Below, piece after piece: positions 8,218-16,873 of a DNA stretch of 64,000 bases (the stretch's first letter is position 1; every line of letters begins with the position of its first letter). The notes under the pieces were generated by a model. That model was not told the origin of the DNA. It searched no databases and saw nothing but the letters and a program-made list of their open reading frames with translations. The stretch spans positions 620,001 through 684,000 of the forward strand of contig NZ_JACCBJ010000001.1 of NCBI RefSeq assembly GCF_013408745.1, read 5' to 3'. The DNA is from Leifsonia soli. GTDB taxonomy: Bacteria; Actinomycetota; Actinomycetes; Actinomycetales; Microbacteriaceae. Made by a program: the position numbers and the translations under genes.

Positions 8218-9279
8218 TCAGCCGGCGGCGGAGTCCCGCTCCAGCAGCGCGACGCCGATCTTCGAGTCGGCCATTCCGTAGAAGACCCAGTCGCGGCCGT
8301 CCACCGTCTCGATCGCGGTCGGGAAGACCACGTTCGGAACGATGCCGCTGCGCTCGTCGTCCGTCTCGGCGGAAAGGATCGGCTCGGCGGTGCGGTCGAG
8401 CACCCGCCACGGCTCGTCGGCGTCGAGGATCATCGCGCCGGCGGCGTAGTTGACGTTCTTCTGCTGCGCGACGCCCGACTCCAGCCGGCCGGTGACGCCG
8501 TGGTGGATCAGCAGCCAGCCCTCGGGGACACGCTTCGGGGCGGGGCCCGCGCCGATCTTGAGCTCCTCGAACGGGAACTCGGGACCGGCGAGAAAACGGT
8601 TCTGGCGCCACCGGGCGAGCTCGCGCAGGTCGCGCTCCACGGGATCCACGGGGATGAACGCGATCCAGATGCTGGGCCGGCTCTCGCCCGCCGGAGGATG
8701 CTCGCCCTCGCCCGGGCGGATCTCGCCCAGATCCCACACCGGGCGGTGCAGCACGGCGAGACTCGGTGTGCCGTCAGGTGCGGTGACCGGCTCGGGGAAG
8801 AACACCGTGTCCTTGTTGTGGAAAAGCGAGAGGTCGATGCCGAGCTCGTCGTCGTACTCGAACGACACCGGTCCGAGCCGCCTCCAGGCGCGCAGGTCGT
8901 CGGAGACGGCGACGGCGGTGTGCGGCCCGAGAGGACCGTACGCGACGTAGGTCATGACGTGCAGCCCGAGCGACGGGATGAACGTGATCCGCGGATCCTC
9001 GACGCCGGCGTTGGACCGGCCGCGCTCGAAGGGGCGGTCCGGTTCGAGCACGACGCCCTGGCGTTCGACGGCGACGGGGACGCCGTCCTCCGTGACCACG
9101 CGAGCGAGACCCACGCGCGAGACGTTGCCCTCCGCGACCAGGCGGGGGAGCAGATACAGCTCGCCGTCGGGGCCGCGGCCGGACGCGGGGTTCAGCACCC
9201 CCTCGGCCTCGAGCGGGTCGCCGACGACGGGGGTCATCACGACACCCGCGCGCGCGAGTCGGTACGGGAACGCGCTCAT
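8218..9279 (-). CDS. Glycoside hydrolase family 130-type protein (glycoside phosphorylase or hydrolase)
   Basis: A 353-residue five-bladed beta-propeller of the GH130 type. Family marks are VLNPASGRGPDGELYLLPR near the N-terminus, AGVEDPRITFI (about 101-111) with the conserved Asp, and NKDTVFFPE followed by LAVLHRP. GH130 enzymes phosphorolyse or hydrolyse beta-mannosides in the cytoplasm. Its ATG overlaps the stop codon of the preceding glycosidase gene (ATGA, 9276-9279), so the two are translationally coupled, and it is the last gene of the LacI-headed ABC operon. Exact linkage specificity cannot be read from the sequence. Confidence 0.82.
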   Translation of the reverse strand: MSAFPYRLARAGVVMTPVVGDPLEAEGVLNPASGRGPDGELYLLPRLVAEGNVSRVGLARVVTEDGVPVAVERQGVVLEPDRPFERGRSNAGVEDPRITFIPSLGLHVMTYVAYGPLGPHTAVAVSDDLRAWRRLGPVSFEYDDELGIDLSLFHNKDTVFFPEPVTAPDGTPSLAVLHRPVWDLGEIRPGEGEHPPAGESRPSIWIAFIPVDPVERDLRELARWRQNRFLAGPEFPFEELKIGAGPAPKRVPEGWLLIHHGVTGRLESGVAQQKNVNYAAGAMILDADEPWRVLDRTAEPILSAETDDERSGIVPNVVFPTAIETVDGRDWVFYGMADSKIGVALLERDSAAG

Positions 9280-10301
9280 GCGTCCACCTCCTTGTAGAAG
9301 TACAGTTCGCGGACCCCGGGAGGAGCATCCCACCCCTGGGCGAACGACCAGCGGCCGTCGAGCTTCTGGAGTCCGCCCCAGGCGAGCGAGCCGCCGCGGT
9401 TGAGCTCCAGCTGCGTGAACGGGTCGTCCGGCCGGTAGAGCGCCTGCGCAGCGGCGAAGTCGCCGTCCGCGTCGGCGTAGAAGAAGTCGAGCACCAGGCG
9501 GTCGCCGTCGACGACGGCGCACGCCACCTCGAACAGGGAGCCCGAGAGCGGCGACAGATCGAGGTAGGGCTGCACCTCGAACCGCCACTCGAGGCCGTCC
9601 GCCGAGTGCCCGACCGTGGGCCGGCCCCCGCATCCCTCCGACAGGAACATGAGGTACTCGCCGCCGATGCGCACGGCCCGCCCGTGCTCGTCCCGCGGGA
9701 TGACCGCTCCCTTCGCCCAGTACTCCGACACCTCGTAGGGCACCACGAGGCCGCGCTTCGTCCAGTGCTCCAGGTCGTCGGAGACCGCGCTCATGATGTC
9801 GACCGCGACCGAGCCGTCGTCCCGACGCCAGATCGCGTTGTAGAACAGCACGTACCCGGTGTCGAGCGCGTAGACCTTCGGGTCCTCGACGCCGAGCGTC
9901 TCGTTCGCGAGCGTCGGATAGACGATGGGGTTGGCCGGGGAATCGTGCCAGACGCCGTCACGCCGGACCGCGTGTCCGATCCGGCTGGCCGTCGACTCCT
10001 TGCGCGGCGACGCCCGGTAGAACAGGTGCAGTTCGTCGCCGCGCTCGATCACGGTCGGGTTGAAGACCGAGTCGCTCGTCCATCCCACCCCGGTCGGGTC
10101 GTCCCACTGGCCCTCCGGGCGGAAGGTCAGCGCGTCGTCACGGACGAACGGGCCGATCGCCCAGTCCGGGCGCTCCGGATAGTGCGCCGAGAACTGGTCG
10201 GTCGAGATGCGGTCGGTGAGGGCGTTGGTGTGCGCAAGCGCCTCGCGGTAGCTCGCCAGCAGGGCGTCGTGCTCCGCCGGTGCGATGTGGACGGTGTCCA
10301 T
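9276..10301 (-). CDS. Five-bladed beta-propeller glycosidase (GH130/GH43-like)
   Basis: A 341-residue cytosolic enzyme without signal peptide. It repeats propeller-blade patterns such as SVFNPTVIERGDELHLFYR, GVEDPKVYALDTGYVLFYN and GGEYLMFLSEG. The GVEDPK segment matches the equivalent position of the neighbouring GH130 protein, so the two are probably distant paralogues acting on the same imported glycan. A clear family call between GH130 and the GH43/GH32 clans is not possible by eye. The ATG at 10301 is 41 bp downstream of the permease stop. The 3' end is coupled by ATGA overlap to the next gene. Confidence 0.72.
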   Translation of the reverse strand: MDTVHIAPAEHDALLASYREALAHTNALTDRISTDQFSAHYPERPDWAIGPFVRDDALTFRPEGQWDDPTGVGWTSDSVFNPTVIERGDELHLFYRASPRKESTASRIGHAVRRDGVWHDSPANPIVYPTLANETLGVEDPKVYALDTGYVLFYNAIWRRDDGSVAVDIMSAVSDDLEHWTKRGLVVPYEVSEYWAKGAVIPRDEHGRAVRIGGEYLMFLSEGCGGRPTVGHSADGLEWRFEVQPYLDLSPLSGSLFEVACAVVDGDRLVLDFFYADADGDFAAAQALYRPDDPFTQLELNRGGSLAWGGLQKLDGRWSFAQGWDAPPGVRELYFYKEVDA

Positions 10302-10342
10302 GGTCTCCCGTGTGGTTCGTTTCTGTGGATGGACGTGGTGGG

Positions 10343-11266
10343 TCAGCCCTTGACGGACGAGCCCAGATCGGTGGAGGTGAAGTAGCGCTGGAACACGATG
10401 AACAGCACGACGACGGGCGCTGCGAGCACCACGGCTCCGGAGAGGATGGCGCCGTACGGGTTCGCGGTGGATCCGGCGACCGTCGAGATGTAGTTCGCCA
10501 GCGAGACGGCCAGCGGCTGCAGGCTCGCCTCCTTGGTGATCAGGAAGGGCCAGAGGAACTCGTTCCACGGGCCGATGAACGTCAGCAGCAGCACCGTGAC
10601 GAGCGCGGGGCGCACCAGGGGCAGCGCGATCCGCCAGAGCAGCCGGAACTCGCCGGCGCCGTCGACCCGGGCGGCGTCGAACAGCTCCTTGGGGAGCTGC
10701 AGGAAGTACTGCCGGAAGATGAGCACCGCCGCCGAGTTGATGGCGAAGGGCAGGATCATCCCGAGGTAGTTGTCGGCGAGCCCGTAGTTGCGGGCGATGA
10801 GCACGTACAGCGGGATCATCAGCAGCTGGAACGGGATGGTCTGCACCAGCAGGGCGAGGGCGAAGGTGACCCCGCGTCCGCGCCACTGCAGCACGGCGAG
10901 CGAGTAGCCCGCGAGGACGCCGAACACGACGGTGCCCAGCAGCACCCCGCCCGTGAAGATCCCCGAGTTCACCAGACCTGTCAGCAGGTTGATGCGCGAG
11001 TTGATCTCGGCATAGTTCTGCAGCGTCAGGTTGGCCGGATTCGGGAAGGCACCGGCGATGGACGTGTCTGGCGCCGTCTGCAGCGACCCGACCAGCATGT
11101 AATAGAACGGGAACAGGAACGCGATGGCGCCGAGCGTGAGCACGATGCCCTGCAGGATCGTCTGCCCGCGGCTCAGTCGCCGCGGAGTCCCCAGGTCCTT
11201 CCGTCGCCTGGTGCGTGCCGGCCTGGCCGGCCGCGGTGCGGGCCGTGGTGTGGTCTCTGTGGTCAT
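10343..11266 (-). CDS. Carbohydrate ABC transporter permease, MalG-type (CUT1)
   Basis: A 307-residue inner-membrane permease with six predicted spans after a basic Pro/Arg-rich N-terminus. The EAA loop that contacts the ATPase is visible as FDAARVDGAGEFRLLWRIALPLVRPAL, and the end reads YFTSTDLGSSVKG, the usual MalG-family C-terminus. The ATG at 11266 overlaps the stop of the partner permease (ATGA). No ATPase gene is in the operon, as is usual for actinobacterial CUT1 systems that share one MsiK-type ATPase encoded elsewhere. Confidence 0.93.
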   Translation of the reverse strand: MTTETTPRPAPRPARPARTRRRKDLGTPRRLSRGQTILQGIVLTLGAIAFLFPFYYMLVGSLQTAPDTSIAGAFPNPANLTLQNYAEINSRINLLTGLVNSGIFTGGVLLGTVVFGVLAGYSLAVLQWRGRGVTFALALLVQTIPFQLLMIPLYVLIARNYGLADNYLGMILPFAINSAAVLIFRQYFLQLPKELFDAARVDGAGEFRLLWRIALPLVRPALVTVLLLTFIGPWNEFLWPFLITKEASLQPLAVSLANYISTVAGSTANPYGAILSGAVVLAAPVVVLFIVFQRYFTSTDLGSSVKG

Positions 11267-12240
11267 GACTCGTTCCTCCCTCCGACGAACCGGTTCTGCA
11301 GCCAGCCGATGATGAGCACCCCGATCACGAGGATGACCCCGATCGCGGAGGCGTAGCCCGGGTGACCCTGCTGGATGCCCTGCTGGTAGATCAGCAGGAC
11401 GGGCGAGGCCGATCGGCCCTCCGGCCCGCCGCCACCGGTCAGCAGGTAGGGCTCGGTGAACAGGTTCGCACCGGTGATGGTCGCCAGCAGCAGGACGAGG
11501 ACGGTCGCCGGGCGCACGCCCGGCACGGTCACCGACATGAACTGGCGGATCTTGCCGGCCCCGTCGGTCGCCGCCGACTCGTACAGCTCCGTCGGCACGT
11601 TCTGCAGGGCGGCGAGGTAAAGCAGGATGTAGAAGCCGAGACCCTTCCAGGTCACGTAGATGGCGATGGAGGGCATGGCGAGAGCCGGATTGGACAGCCA
11701 GCTCGGGCTCGGCGCCAGCGGCCCCAGGATCTGGTTGACGAGCCCGTTCTGCCCGAACAGGAACAGCCAGACGGCGATGGTCGCGACGCTCGCCGTCACG
11801 TAGGGCACGTAGTAGCTCACCCGCAGGAAGGTGCGGAACCGGACGATGCTGTTGAGCCCGGAGGCGAGCAGCAGCGACAGGATGACGGTGAGCGGCACGT
11901 TGATGATCAGGAAGATGCCGACGTTGACGAACGACTGCAGCACCTGGGGGTCGGTGAACGCCTGGATGTAGTTGTCGAACCCGACGAACGGGCGGTCCAC
12001 GTTCGCACCGGGGGCCGCGAAGAAGTAGTCGAAGAACGACATGTACACGGCGAAGCACAGGGGGAACGCGAAGATCGCGATGACGAAGACCAGATAGGGC
12101 GCGCTGAACAGCCAGCCCAGCGGGTTGGTGCCCAGGATGCGCTGGATGAGCGGGGGCCGGTGCGTGCGCCCCGACCCGGCGGCGGGCGTTGTGCCCGCCG
12201 CCGGAGGTGCGCCCGCGGTGCCGCGAACGGAGGTGCTCAT
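11263..12240 (-). CDS. Carbohydrate ABC transporter permease, MalF-type (CUT1)
   Basis: A 325-residue permease with six predicted spans. After a Pro/Ala/Gly-rich N-terminus the first helix is LGWLFSAPYLVFVIAIFAFPL. The EAA motif reads ELYESAATDGAGKIRQFMSVTVPGVRP (about residues 218-244), and LTGGGGPEGRS is the usual MalF loop that follows. It pairs with the MalG-type permease (4-nt overlap) and follows the binding-protein gene with only 2 bp between them, so all three are translated from one mRNA. Confidence 0.93.
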   Translation of the reverse strand: MSTSVRGTAGAPPAAGTTPAAGSGRTHRPPLIQRILGTNPLGWLFSAPYLVFVIAIFAFPLCFAVYMSFFDYFFAAPGANVDRPFVGFDNYIQAFTDPQVLQSFVNVGIFLIINVPLTVILSLLLASGLNSIVRFRTFLRVSYYVPYVTASVATIAVWLFLFGQNGLVNQILGPLAPSPSWLSNPALAMPSIAIYVTWKGLGFYILLYLAALQNVPTELYESAATDGAGKIRQFMSVTVPGVRPATVLVLLLATITGANLFTEPYLLTGGGGPEGRSASPVLLIYQQGIQQGHPGYASAIGVILVIGVLIIGWLQNRFVGGRNES

Positions 12241-12242
12241 GG

Positions 12243-13535
12243 CTACTTCTGCGCCTGCAGCTTGTCGATCTTCTCGGCGGCGGTCTTGAAGACGTCCTCG
12301 ACCGATCCGCTGCCGTTCACGACGGCCTTCGTGTAGGCGTCACGCAGGGCCTGCATCTGCGCGATGGTGTTCGTGCCGGTCGGGTCGTCCACCGTGTGGG
12401 CGCTCTGCGCACCGAACTCCTTGTACGCGGGGTGCGATGCGAAGTACGACGCGTAGGTCGTGGCGAGGTCCTTGCGGATGGGCATCTGGCCGCTGACGTC
12501 GAGCAGCTTGCCGTCCTGCTCCTGGCTGGTCGCGAACTTGATCACTTCCCACGCGGTGCCCTGGTTCTTGCACGAGGTGTACATGCCGATGTTCTTCGCG
12601 TCCGGGAACGTGTAGGTCTCGTCCGCCGACGTGCCGTCCTTGGTCGGGACCGGGACGGAGCCCCACTGCACCTTGTCGCCGTAGTACGCGATCGCCCAGG
12701 GGCCGACGATGGCCATCGCGGCCTTGCCGTCCTGGAACGCGTCGCCCTGGTACTGCTCCTTGCCGGCGAGGCCGTCACTGTAGATGGTCTTCCAGAAGTT
12801 CGCGACATCCAGCGAGTCCTGGCTCGTGATCGTGGCTTTGCCGTCCTCGATGAAGGTCTTGCCACCGGTCTGCGCGGCGAGGAGCGGCAGGTAGTCGAAG
12901 TTCACCTGGAAGAACTCGCTGGTCGGCGCGGGGTAGATCGCGTACGGGGCAGCGCCAGAGGACTTGATCTTCTGGGCGGCGGCCAGGAACTTGTCGTAGG
13001 TCGACAGATCGGGGTTCTCGGCGTCGAGGCCGGCCTTCTGGAAGATGGCCTTGTTGTAGAAGATCATGACGGGGTTCTGCTTCCACGGCATCTGGTAGTA
13101 GTCGCCGTCGGCCGACTTGTACTGCGCCGCCGCGTCGCCGCTGCGCGCCTCGATGTACTTCGCGCCGTCGGCGAACTTCGACAGGTCGACGAGACCGCCC
13201 TGCTTCTGCCACTGGCCGGTCGCGGCCGGGAGGTTGTTGAACACCAGGCACGGTGTGGTGCCCGCGGTGATGGCGGCGCCGATGACCTCTTCCGTGCTCT
13301 TGCCGGCCGGCACCTCCTGCGCCTTGATCTTCTCGTCGGGGTGCGCGGAGTTCCAGGCGGAGACCATCGCCTTGCCCCACTGCACCTCCTGGGTGTTGTT
13401 CGAGTACCAGATGGTGATCGGGCCGTGCGCCTTCATGGCGTCACCGCCGCCGCCTCCGCTCGAGCCGCACGCGGCCAGGGTGCCGGCGACGATGCCGGCG
13501 GTGACGAGGGAGATGGCGATTCTACGCTTTCGCAT
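12243..13535 (-). CDS. Sugar ABC transporter substrate-binding lipoprotein (CUT1)
   Basis: A 430-residue extracytoplasmic solute-binding protein. A signal peptide MRKRRIAISLVTAGIVAG is followed by the lipobox LAAC with lipidated Cys23 and a Ser/Gly linker. The mature part has the cluster D-I fold pattern of sugar-binding proteins, for example ITIWYSNNTQEVQWGKAMVSAW near the start and DGKAAMAIVGPWAIAYY in the second lobe. It is the first transporter gene after the LacI regulator (36 bp gap) and feeds the two permeases. Glycosidase partners of GH130 type suggest a manno- or glyco-oligosaccharide ligand, but that is inference. Confidence 0.93.
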   Translation of the reverse strand: MRKRRIAISLVTAGIVAGTLAACGSSGGGGGDAMKAHGPITIWYSNNTQEVQWGKAMVSAWNSAHPDEKIKAQEVPAGKSTEEVIGAAITAGTTPCLVFNNLPAATGQWQKQGGLVDLSKFADGAKYIEARSGDAAAQYKSADGDYYQMPWKQNPVMIFYNKAIFQKAGLDAENPDLSTYDKFLAAAQKIKSSGAAPYAIYPAPTSEFFQVNFDYLPLLAAQTGGKTFIEDGKATITSQDSLDVANFWKTIYSDGLAGKEQYQGDAFQDGKAAMAIVGPWAIAYYGDKVQWGSVPVPTKDGTSADETYTFPDAKNIGMYTSCKNQGTAWEVIKFATSQEQDGKLLDVSGQMPIRKDLATTYASYFASHPAYKEFGAQSAHTVDDPTGTNTIAQMQALRDAYTKAVVNGSGSVEDVFKTAAEKIDKLQAQK

Positions 13536-13571
13536 GTCTTTGCCTTTCGGTGGATAGGGGGGTGGGGTGGG

Positions 13572-14594
13572 TCAGCCGGCCGACGGCGGGGCGGTGGAGG
13601 CGCGCACCACCAGCCGCGCGGGCGGCAGTGCCACGTCGCCGGGCTCGCCGTCCTCCACCAGCCGCAGCAGCGCGGTGGCGGCGGCGGTTCCCCAGCCGGC
13701 CGGGTCGTTGTCGAGGGTGGTGAGGGAGGGGTAGACGAACGACCCGATGTGCGAGCCGTCCAGTCCGGTGATGGAGAGCTCGGCCGGGAGGTCGAGCCCT
13801 CGCTCGTGGGCGACGCCCATTCCCGCGATCGCCATGGGGTCGTTCCCGTAGACGATCGCGGTCGGGCGGTCCTCTGTCTCGAGCAGGGCCTTCGTGGCCT
13901 CTGCGCCCTGCTCGGGAGAGAAGTCTGTGGTGACGACGACGGGCGTGATGCCGGCCGCGGCCGCGGCGAGCTCGAAGCGCTCCCGCCTGCGAAGCCCGTG
14001 CAGCATCCGCTCGTCGCCCGAGACGTGGGCGATGCGCCGGTGGCCGAGCCGCACGAGGTGCTGGACGAGGTCGTCGATGCCGGCGTCGTAGTCGCGGGTG
14101 ATGACCGGGAACGGGCTGCCGCCGGGCGGTTCGCCGAGTGAGACGGCGTACGAGCCGAGCCGGGAGATCAGCGGGATGCGATCGTCCGCGGCCAGCAGGT
14201 CGGTGAGCAGGAACCCGTCGACGCGCTTGTCGGCGACGAGCCGCTCGTAGGCGCGCTCCTCTGCGGCGCGATCGGGCACGACGGTCAGCACGAGGACGTT
14301 CCCGCGCTCGGCGAGCACGGTCTCGACGCCGGCGATGAACGACGCGAAGAACGGGTCGACCTCGATCGTCCGGGGTTCGCGCCGCAGCACCAGCCCGAGG
14401 GCGTACGCGCGCCGCGTGCTGAGCCCCCGGGCGCCGGGATGCGGTGTCCAGCCGAGCTCGCGGGCGGTCCGAAGGATGCGCTCCCGCGTCTCGCTCGCGA
14501 CCCCGGGCCGCGCGTTGAGGGTGAGCGACACGAGCGACTTGCTGACGCCCGCGGCGCGGGCGACGTCGTTGATCGTGACGTTGGCGGGACTCAT
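13572..14594 (-). CDS. LacI family transcriptional regulator
   Basis: A 340-residue LacI/GalR repressor. The N-terminal helix-turn-helix reads TINDVARAAGVSKSLVSLTLN (residues 7-27), then a hinge helix around GARGLSTRRAYALGLVL and a periplasmic-binding-like ligand domain with FLLTDLL, HRRIAHVSGD and STTLDNDP-like segments. It lies inside the operon it probably controls, between the secreted protein gene (7 bp gap) and the binding-protein gene. The operator is most likely the palindrome at 16730-16757, overlapping the operon start point, which would make control autoregulatory. The inducer should be an intermediate of the imported sugar. Confidence 0.93.
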   Translation of the reverse strand: MSPANVTINDVARAAGVSKSLVSLTLNARPGVASETRERILRTARELGWTPHPGARGLSTRRAYALGLVLRREPRTIEVDPFFASFIAGVETVLAERGNVLVLTVVPDRAAEERAYERLVADKRVDGFLLTDLLAADDRIPLISRLGSYAVSLGEPPGGSPFPVITRDYDAGIDDLVQHLVRLGHRRIAHVSGDERMLHGLRRRERFELAAAAAGITPVVVTTDFSPEQGAEATKALLETEDRPTAIVYGNDPMAIAGMGVAHERGLDLPAELSITGLDGSHIGSFVYPSLTTLDNDPAGWGTAAATALLRLVEDGEPGDVALPPARLVVRASTAPPSAG

Positions 14595-14601
14595 GCCGGG
14601 C

Positions 14602-16689
14602 TCACCTCGGGCTCACCGTGGTGAAGCCGCCGGGGAGGACCACGACGATGCCGTGGGCTCCGACGGTCTGCGTGCGGCCGACCTGGCGGCCGGAGGCGTC
14701 GTAGCTGGTCGCCGTGACCGGTCCGGTCGCGGCCAGCTTCTGCGGCACCGACAGCTTCGTCGCATTGACGTAGACGTCGAGGCTGCTGCTGCCCGTGAGG
14801 CCGAGGTGGGAGACGATCGGCTGGACGAGCACCGCATCCAGCCGGGCGGTCCCGGAGACGCGCGCGGTCACCGTGGTGGCCTGCGCGGGCACAGGGACCG
14901 CGAGGGTCTGCGGCAGCAGGAAGACGGGGCTGGGCGCGATGCCCTGCTCCCCGGCGCGGACGTTGTCCGTCCGGCCGAGCGGCAGCGTCAGGCGGCCGAT
15001 GGATGCGGTCCAGGAGGTCGTCCCGGCTCCGCCCGGGCCGAGGTCGGCGATCGGCAGGATGCGGGCGGCCGGGTGCCCGGCCGGGAGGGTCAGGGTGACC
15101 GACGAGCGGTCGGACGCCTGCAGGTAGGCGCCGCCCGACCAGTTCGCGGATCCCGTCCAGGCGGAGGGCGGCGTGACGGTGGTCACGGTGCCGGTCGTTG
15201 TGCCGGATTCCGCCTCGACCACCGTCAGGCCCTGCGTCGCGGTGGTGCGGGTGAGCGCGGTCGCCGCGCGGGCGATGGCCGGGTGCGCATCCAGCGCGAG
15301 CATCGTCAGCTGGGTGTGGATGGCCGACTCCGCGCCGCAGTTGCGGTTGACGGTGCCGTCGGCGGCGATGCCGTCGACGCAGACCCCGGTGGCCGGGTCG
15401 TACGCGGCGACGCCGGCGCGGTTCGCCCCGAAGAACCAGGCGGCCTGGGCACCGGCCAGTGCGGCGAGGCCGCCGGCCCTGGTGGCGTCGGCCGCGGCGA
15501 CGAGACCCTCGACCCGCGAGTCGACGCCGTACGCGATCTGCGTGCGGTCGGCCGGCGTCGGGGTCCACCCGTTGTCCGGTCCGCCGGAGGCGAGCAGCTG
15601 CGCGGTGAACTGCGCGAGGTCGGCTGTCGCACTGCGCTGCAGCGAGGCATCGCCGAGCGTGGCGGACGCTGCGGTGAGCGCCGCCGGCTGCATCCCGGCC
15701 CACGCGTGCCAGAAGGTGGGGGAGTTCGCCTCGGGCAGGAGGGCGCCGAACGGCCACTGGCCGACACCGCCGCTCTGCAGCTTCGCAATGCCCTCGCTGT
15801 AGTGCGCGAGCGCGGTGCGCGCCGCCGTGTCCGCCGGACGTGCGGCCACGTAGGCGCTCAGTCCGAGCACGGCCTCGGCCGTCGCCCCGGCACTGCCGAC
15901 GATGAGCCAGCCGGGAACGGTGACGCCGTTGGCAACCTGCGTCTGCGGGTACTGGGCGAGCGACTGGCGGCCGAGCGCACCCAGCGCCAGCTGCATCCGG
16001 TCGCCGAGGAACGACGCGAAAGCCGGGTCGGCGTCGCGGAAGCCGGCGTAGCCTTCGCCGAGCGCCCACACGGTCCGCGCGAGCCAGAACGACTCGGCCG
16101 AGTCGGAAGGATCCGGCAGCTCCTTGGGGATGGCGGACGGGTTGAGCGTGCCGTCGTGCTGCTGCCAGAGCACCACGTTGCCGGCGTTAGGGCCGTCCGC
16201 CGTCTGCAGGTAGGTCAGCGAGCGCAGCAGCTCGTAGGCGGTCGTCCGGCTGGATGCCGTTCCGTTCTGCTTCCAGTCGCGCAGGTAGACGACCGCGGCG
16301 CGCGAGATGTCGTCGGCGTCGTAGGCGCCCTGGGCGTACCAGCCGCGGGCGGCGTCCGTGATCGGCCCGCCGCCGACCCGGTGGAAGGTGCCGTCGGCCT
16401 GGCGGTCGGCGTACACCCAGGGGGCGCGGGCGACCGGCTCCTCGGCGGCACGGTAGGTGGTGTGGCCCGCGACGCCCGCGAGGAGCGGGACGTCGTCGAG
16501 CAGGAAGTCGAGGTGAGCCAGGTTGGTGAGCTTCGGCGCGGCGGCGTCAGCGCCCGCGGACGTGCTGCCGGCGGCCGCCGGCGCGGTCGTCGCCGCCTGC
16601 GCGGGCAGGCCGACGGCGGTCACCGCCATGGCTGCACCCAGCGCGAGAGCGAGCGCGGCTCGCGGCATCTTCAGTTCTCGGTTACGCAT
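14602..16689 (-). CDS. Secreted alpha/alpha-barrel protein of unknown activity, first gene of the glycan operon
   Basis: A 695-residue exported protein. The signal peptide (residues 1-32) has a basic start, a hydrophobic Ala/Leu core and an AQA cleavage site. The mature part up to about residue 440 is helical and rich in Trp, Tyr and His, with repeats such as YLQTADGPNAGNVVLWQQHDG and ESFWLARTVWALGEGYAGF. This suits an (alpha/alpha)-toroid as in GH9, GH88/105 or epimerase-like enzymes. The C-terminal 220 residues look like beta-sandwich modules, possibly carbohydrate binding (SANWSGGAYLQASDRSSVTL). It heads the operon, so it probably acts on the polymer outside the cell before uptake. No catalytic residues can be named and it may be an undescribed family. 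Confidence 0.7.
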   Translation of the reverse strand: MRNRELKMPRAALALALGAAMAVTAVGLPAQAATTAPAAAGSTSAGADAAAPKLTNLAHLDFLLDDVPLLAGVAGHTTYRAAEEPVARAPWVYADRQADGTFHRVGGGPITDAARGWYAQGAYDADDISRAAVVYLRDWKQNGTASSRTTAYELLRSLTYLQTADGPNAGNVVLWQQHDGTLNPSAIPKELPDPSDSAESFWLARTVWALGEGYAGFRDADPAFASFLGDRMQLALGALGRQSLAQYPQTQVANGVTVPGWLIVGSAGATAEAVLGLSAYVAARPADTAARTALAHYSEGIAKLQSGGVGQWPFGALLPEANSPTFWHAWAGMQPAALTAASATLGDASLQRSATADLAQFTAQLLASGGPDNGWTPTPADRTQIAYGVDSRVEGLVAAADATRAGGLAALAGAQAAWFFGANRAGVAAYDPATGVCVDGIAADGTVNRNCGAESAIHTQLTMLALDAHPAIARAATALTRTTATQGLTVVEAESGTTTGTVTTVTPPSAWTGSANWSGGAYLQASDRSSVTLTLPAGHPAARILPIADLGPGGAGTTSWTASIGRLTLPLGRTDNVRAGEQGIAPSPVFLLPQTLAVPVPAQATTVTARVSGTARLDAVLVQPIVSHLGLTGSSSLDVYVNATKLSVPQKLAATGPVTATSYDASGRQVGRTQTVGAHGIVVVLPGGFTTVSPR

Positions 16690-16729
16690 CGTCGCGGACC
16701 CCTCATGGTGAAGCAGCCTCGAGCCGAGG

Positions 16730-16757
16730 CCGTCGTCTAAACCGGTTTAAAAGACGG
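16730..16757. promoter_or_regulatory. LacI-type operator at the head of the glycan operon
   Basis: A 28-bp interrupted palindrome centred between 16743 and 16744. The core TAAACCGGTTTA (16738-16749) is perfect and the outer arms CCGTC/GACGG match too; only two of fourteen pairs fail. The CG at its centre and the AAACCGGTTT core are typical of LacI/GalR operators. It covers the predicted transcription start of the operon, so binding would block initiation. Confidence 0.8.
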
Positions 16758-16782
16758 TAGGCCTGGAGTCCGCGAAAGTCAA
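16754..16782 (-). promoter_or_regulatory. Sigma-A-type promoter of the LacI/ABC glycan operon
   Basis: On the minus strand the -35 box TTGACT (16777-16782) is followed by exactly 17 nt and the -10 box TACCGT (16754-16759). The start point would fall near 16747, inside the palindromic operator, giving a leader of about 57 nt before the ATG at 16689. Confidence 0.75.
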
Positions 16783-16873
16783 TGTGAGTCTTGTGAACGC
16801 TCCGTCGCGCGACGAGACTGGCGGCACCTACCGCGATCGATCCTCGCCACGACGGCGGGGCAGGAGGACTCCC

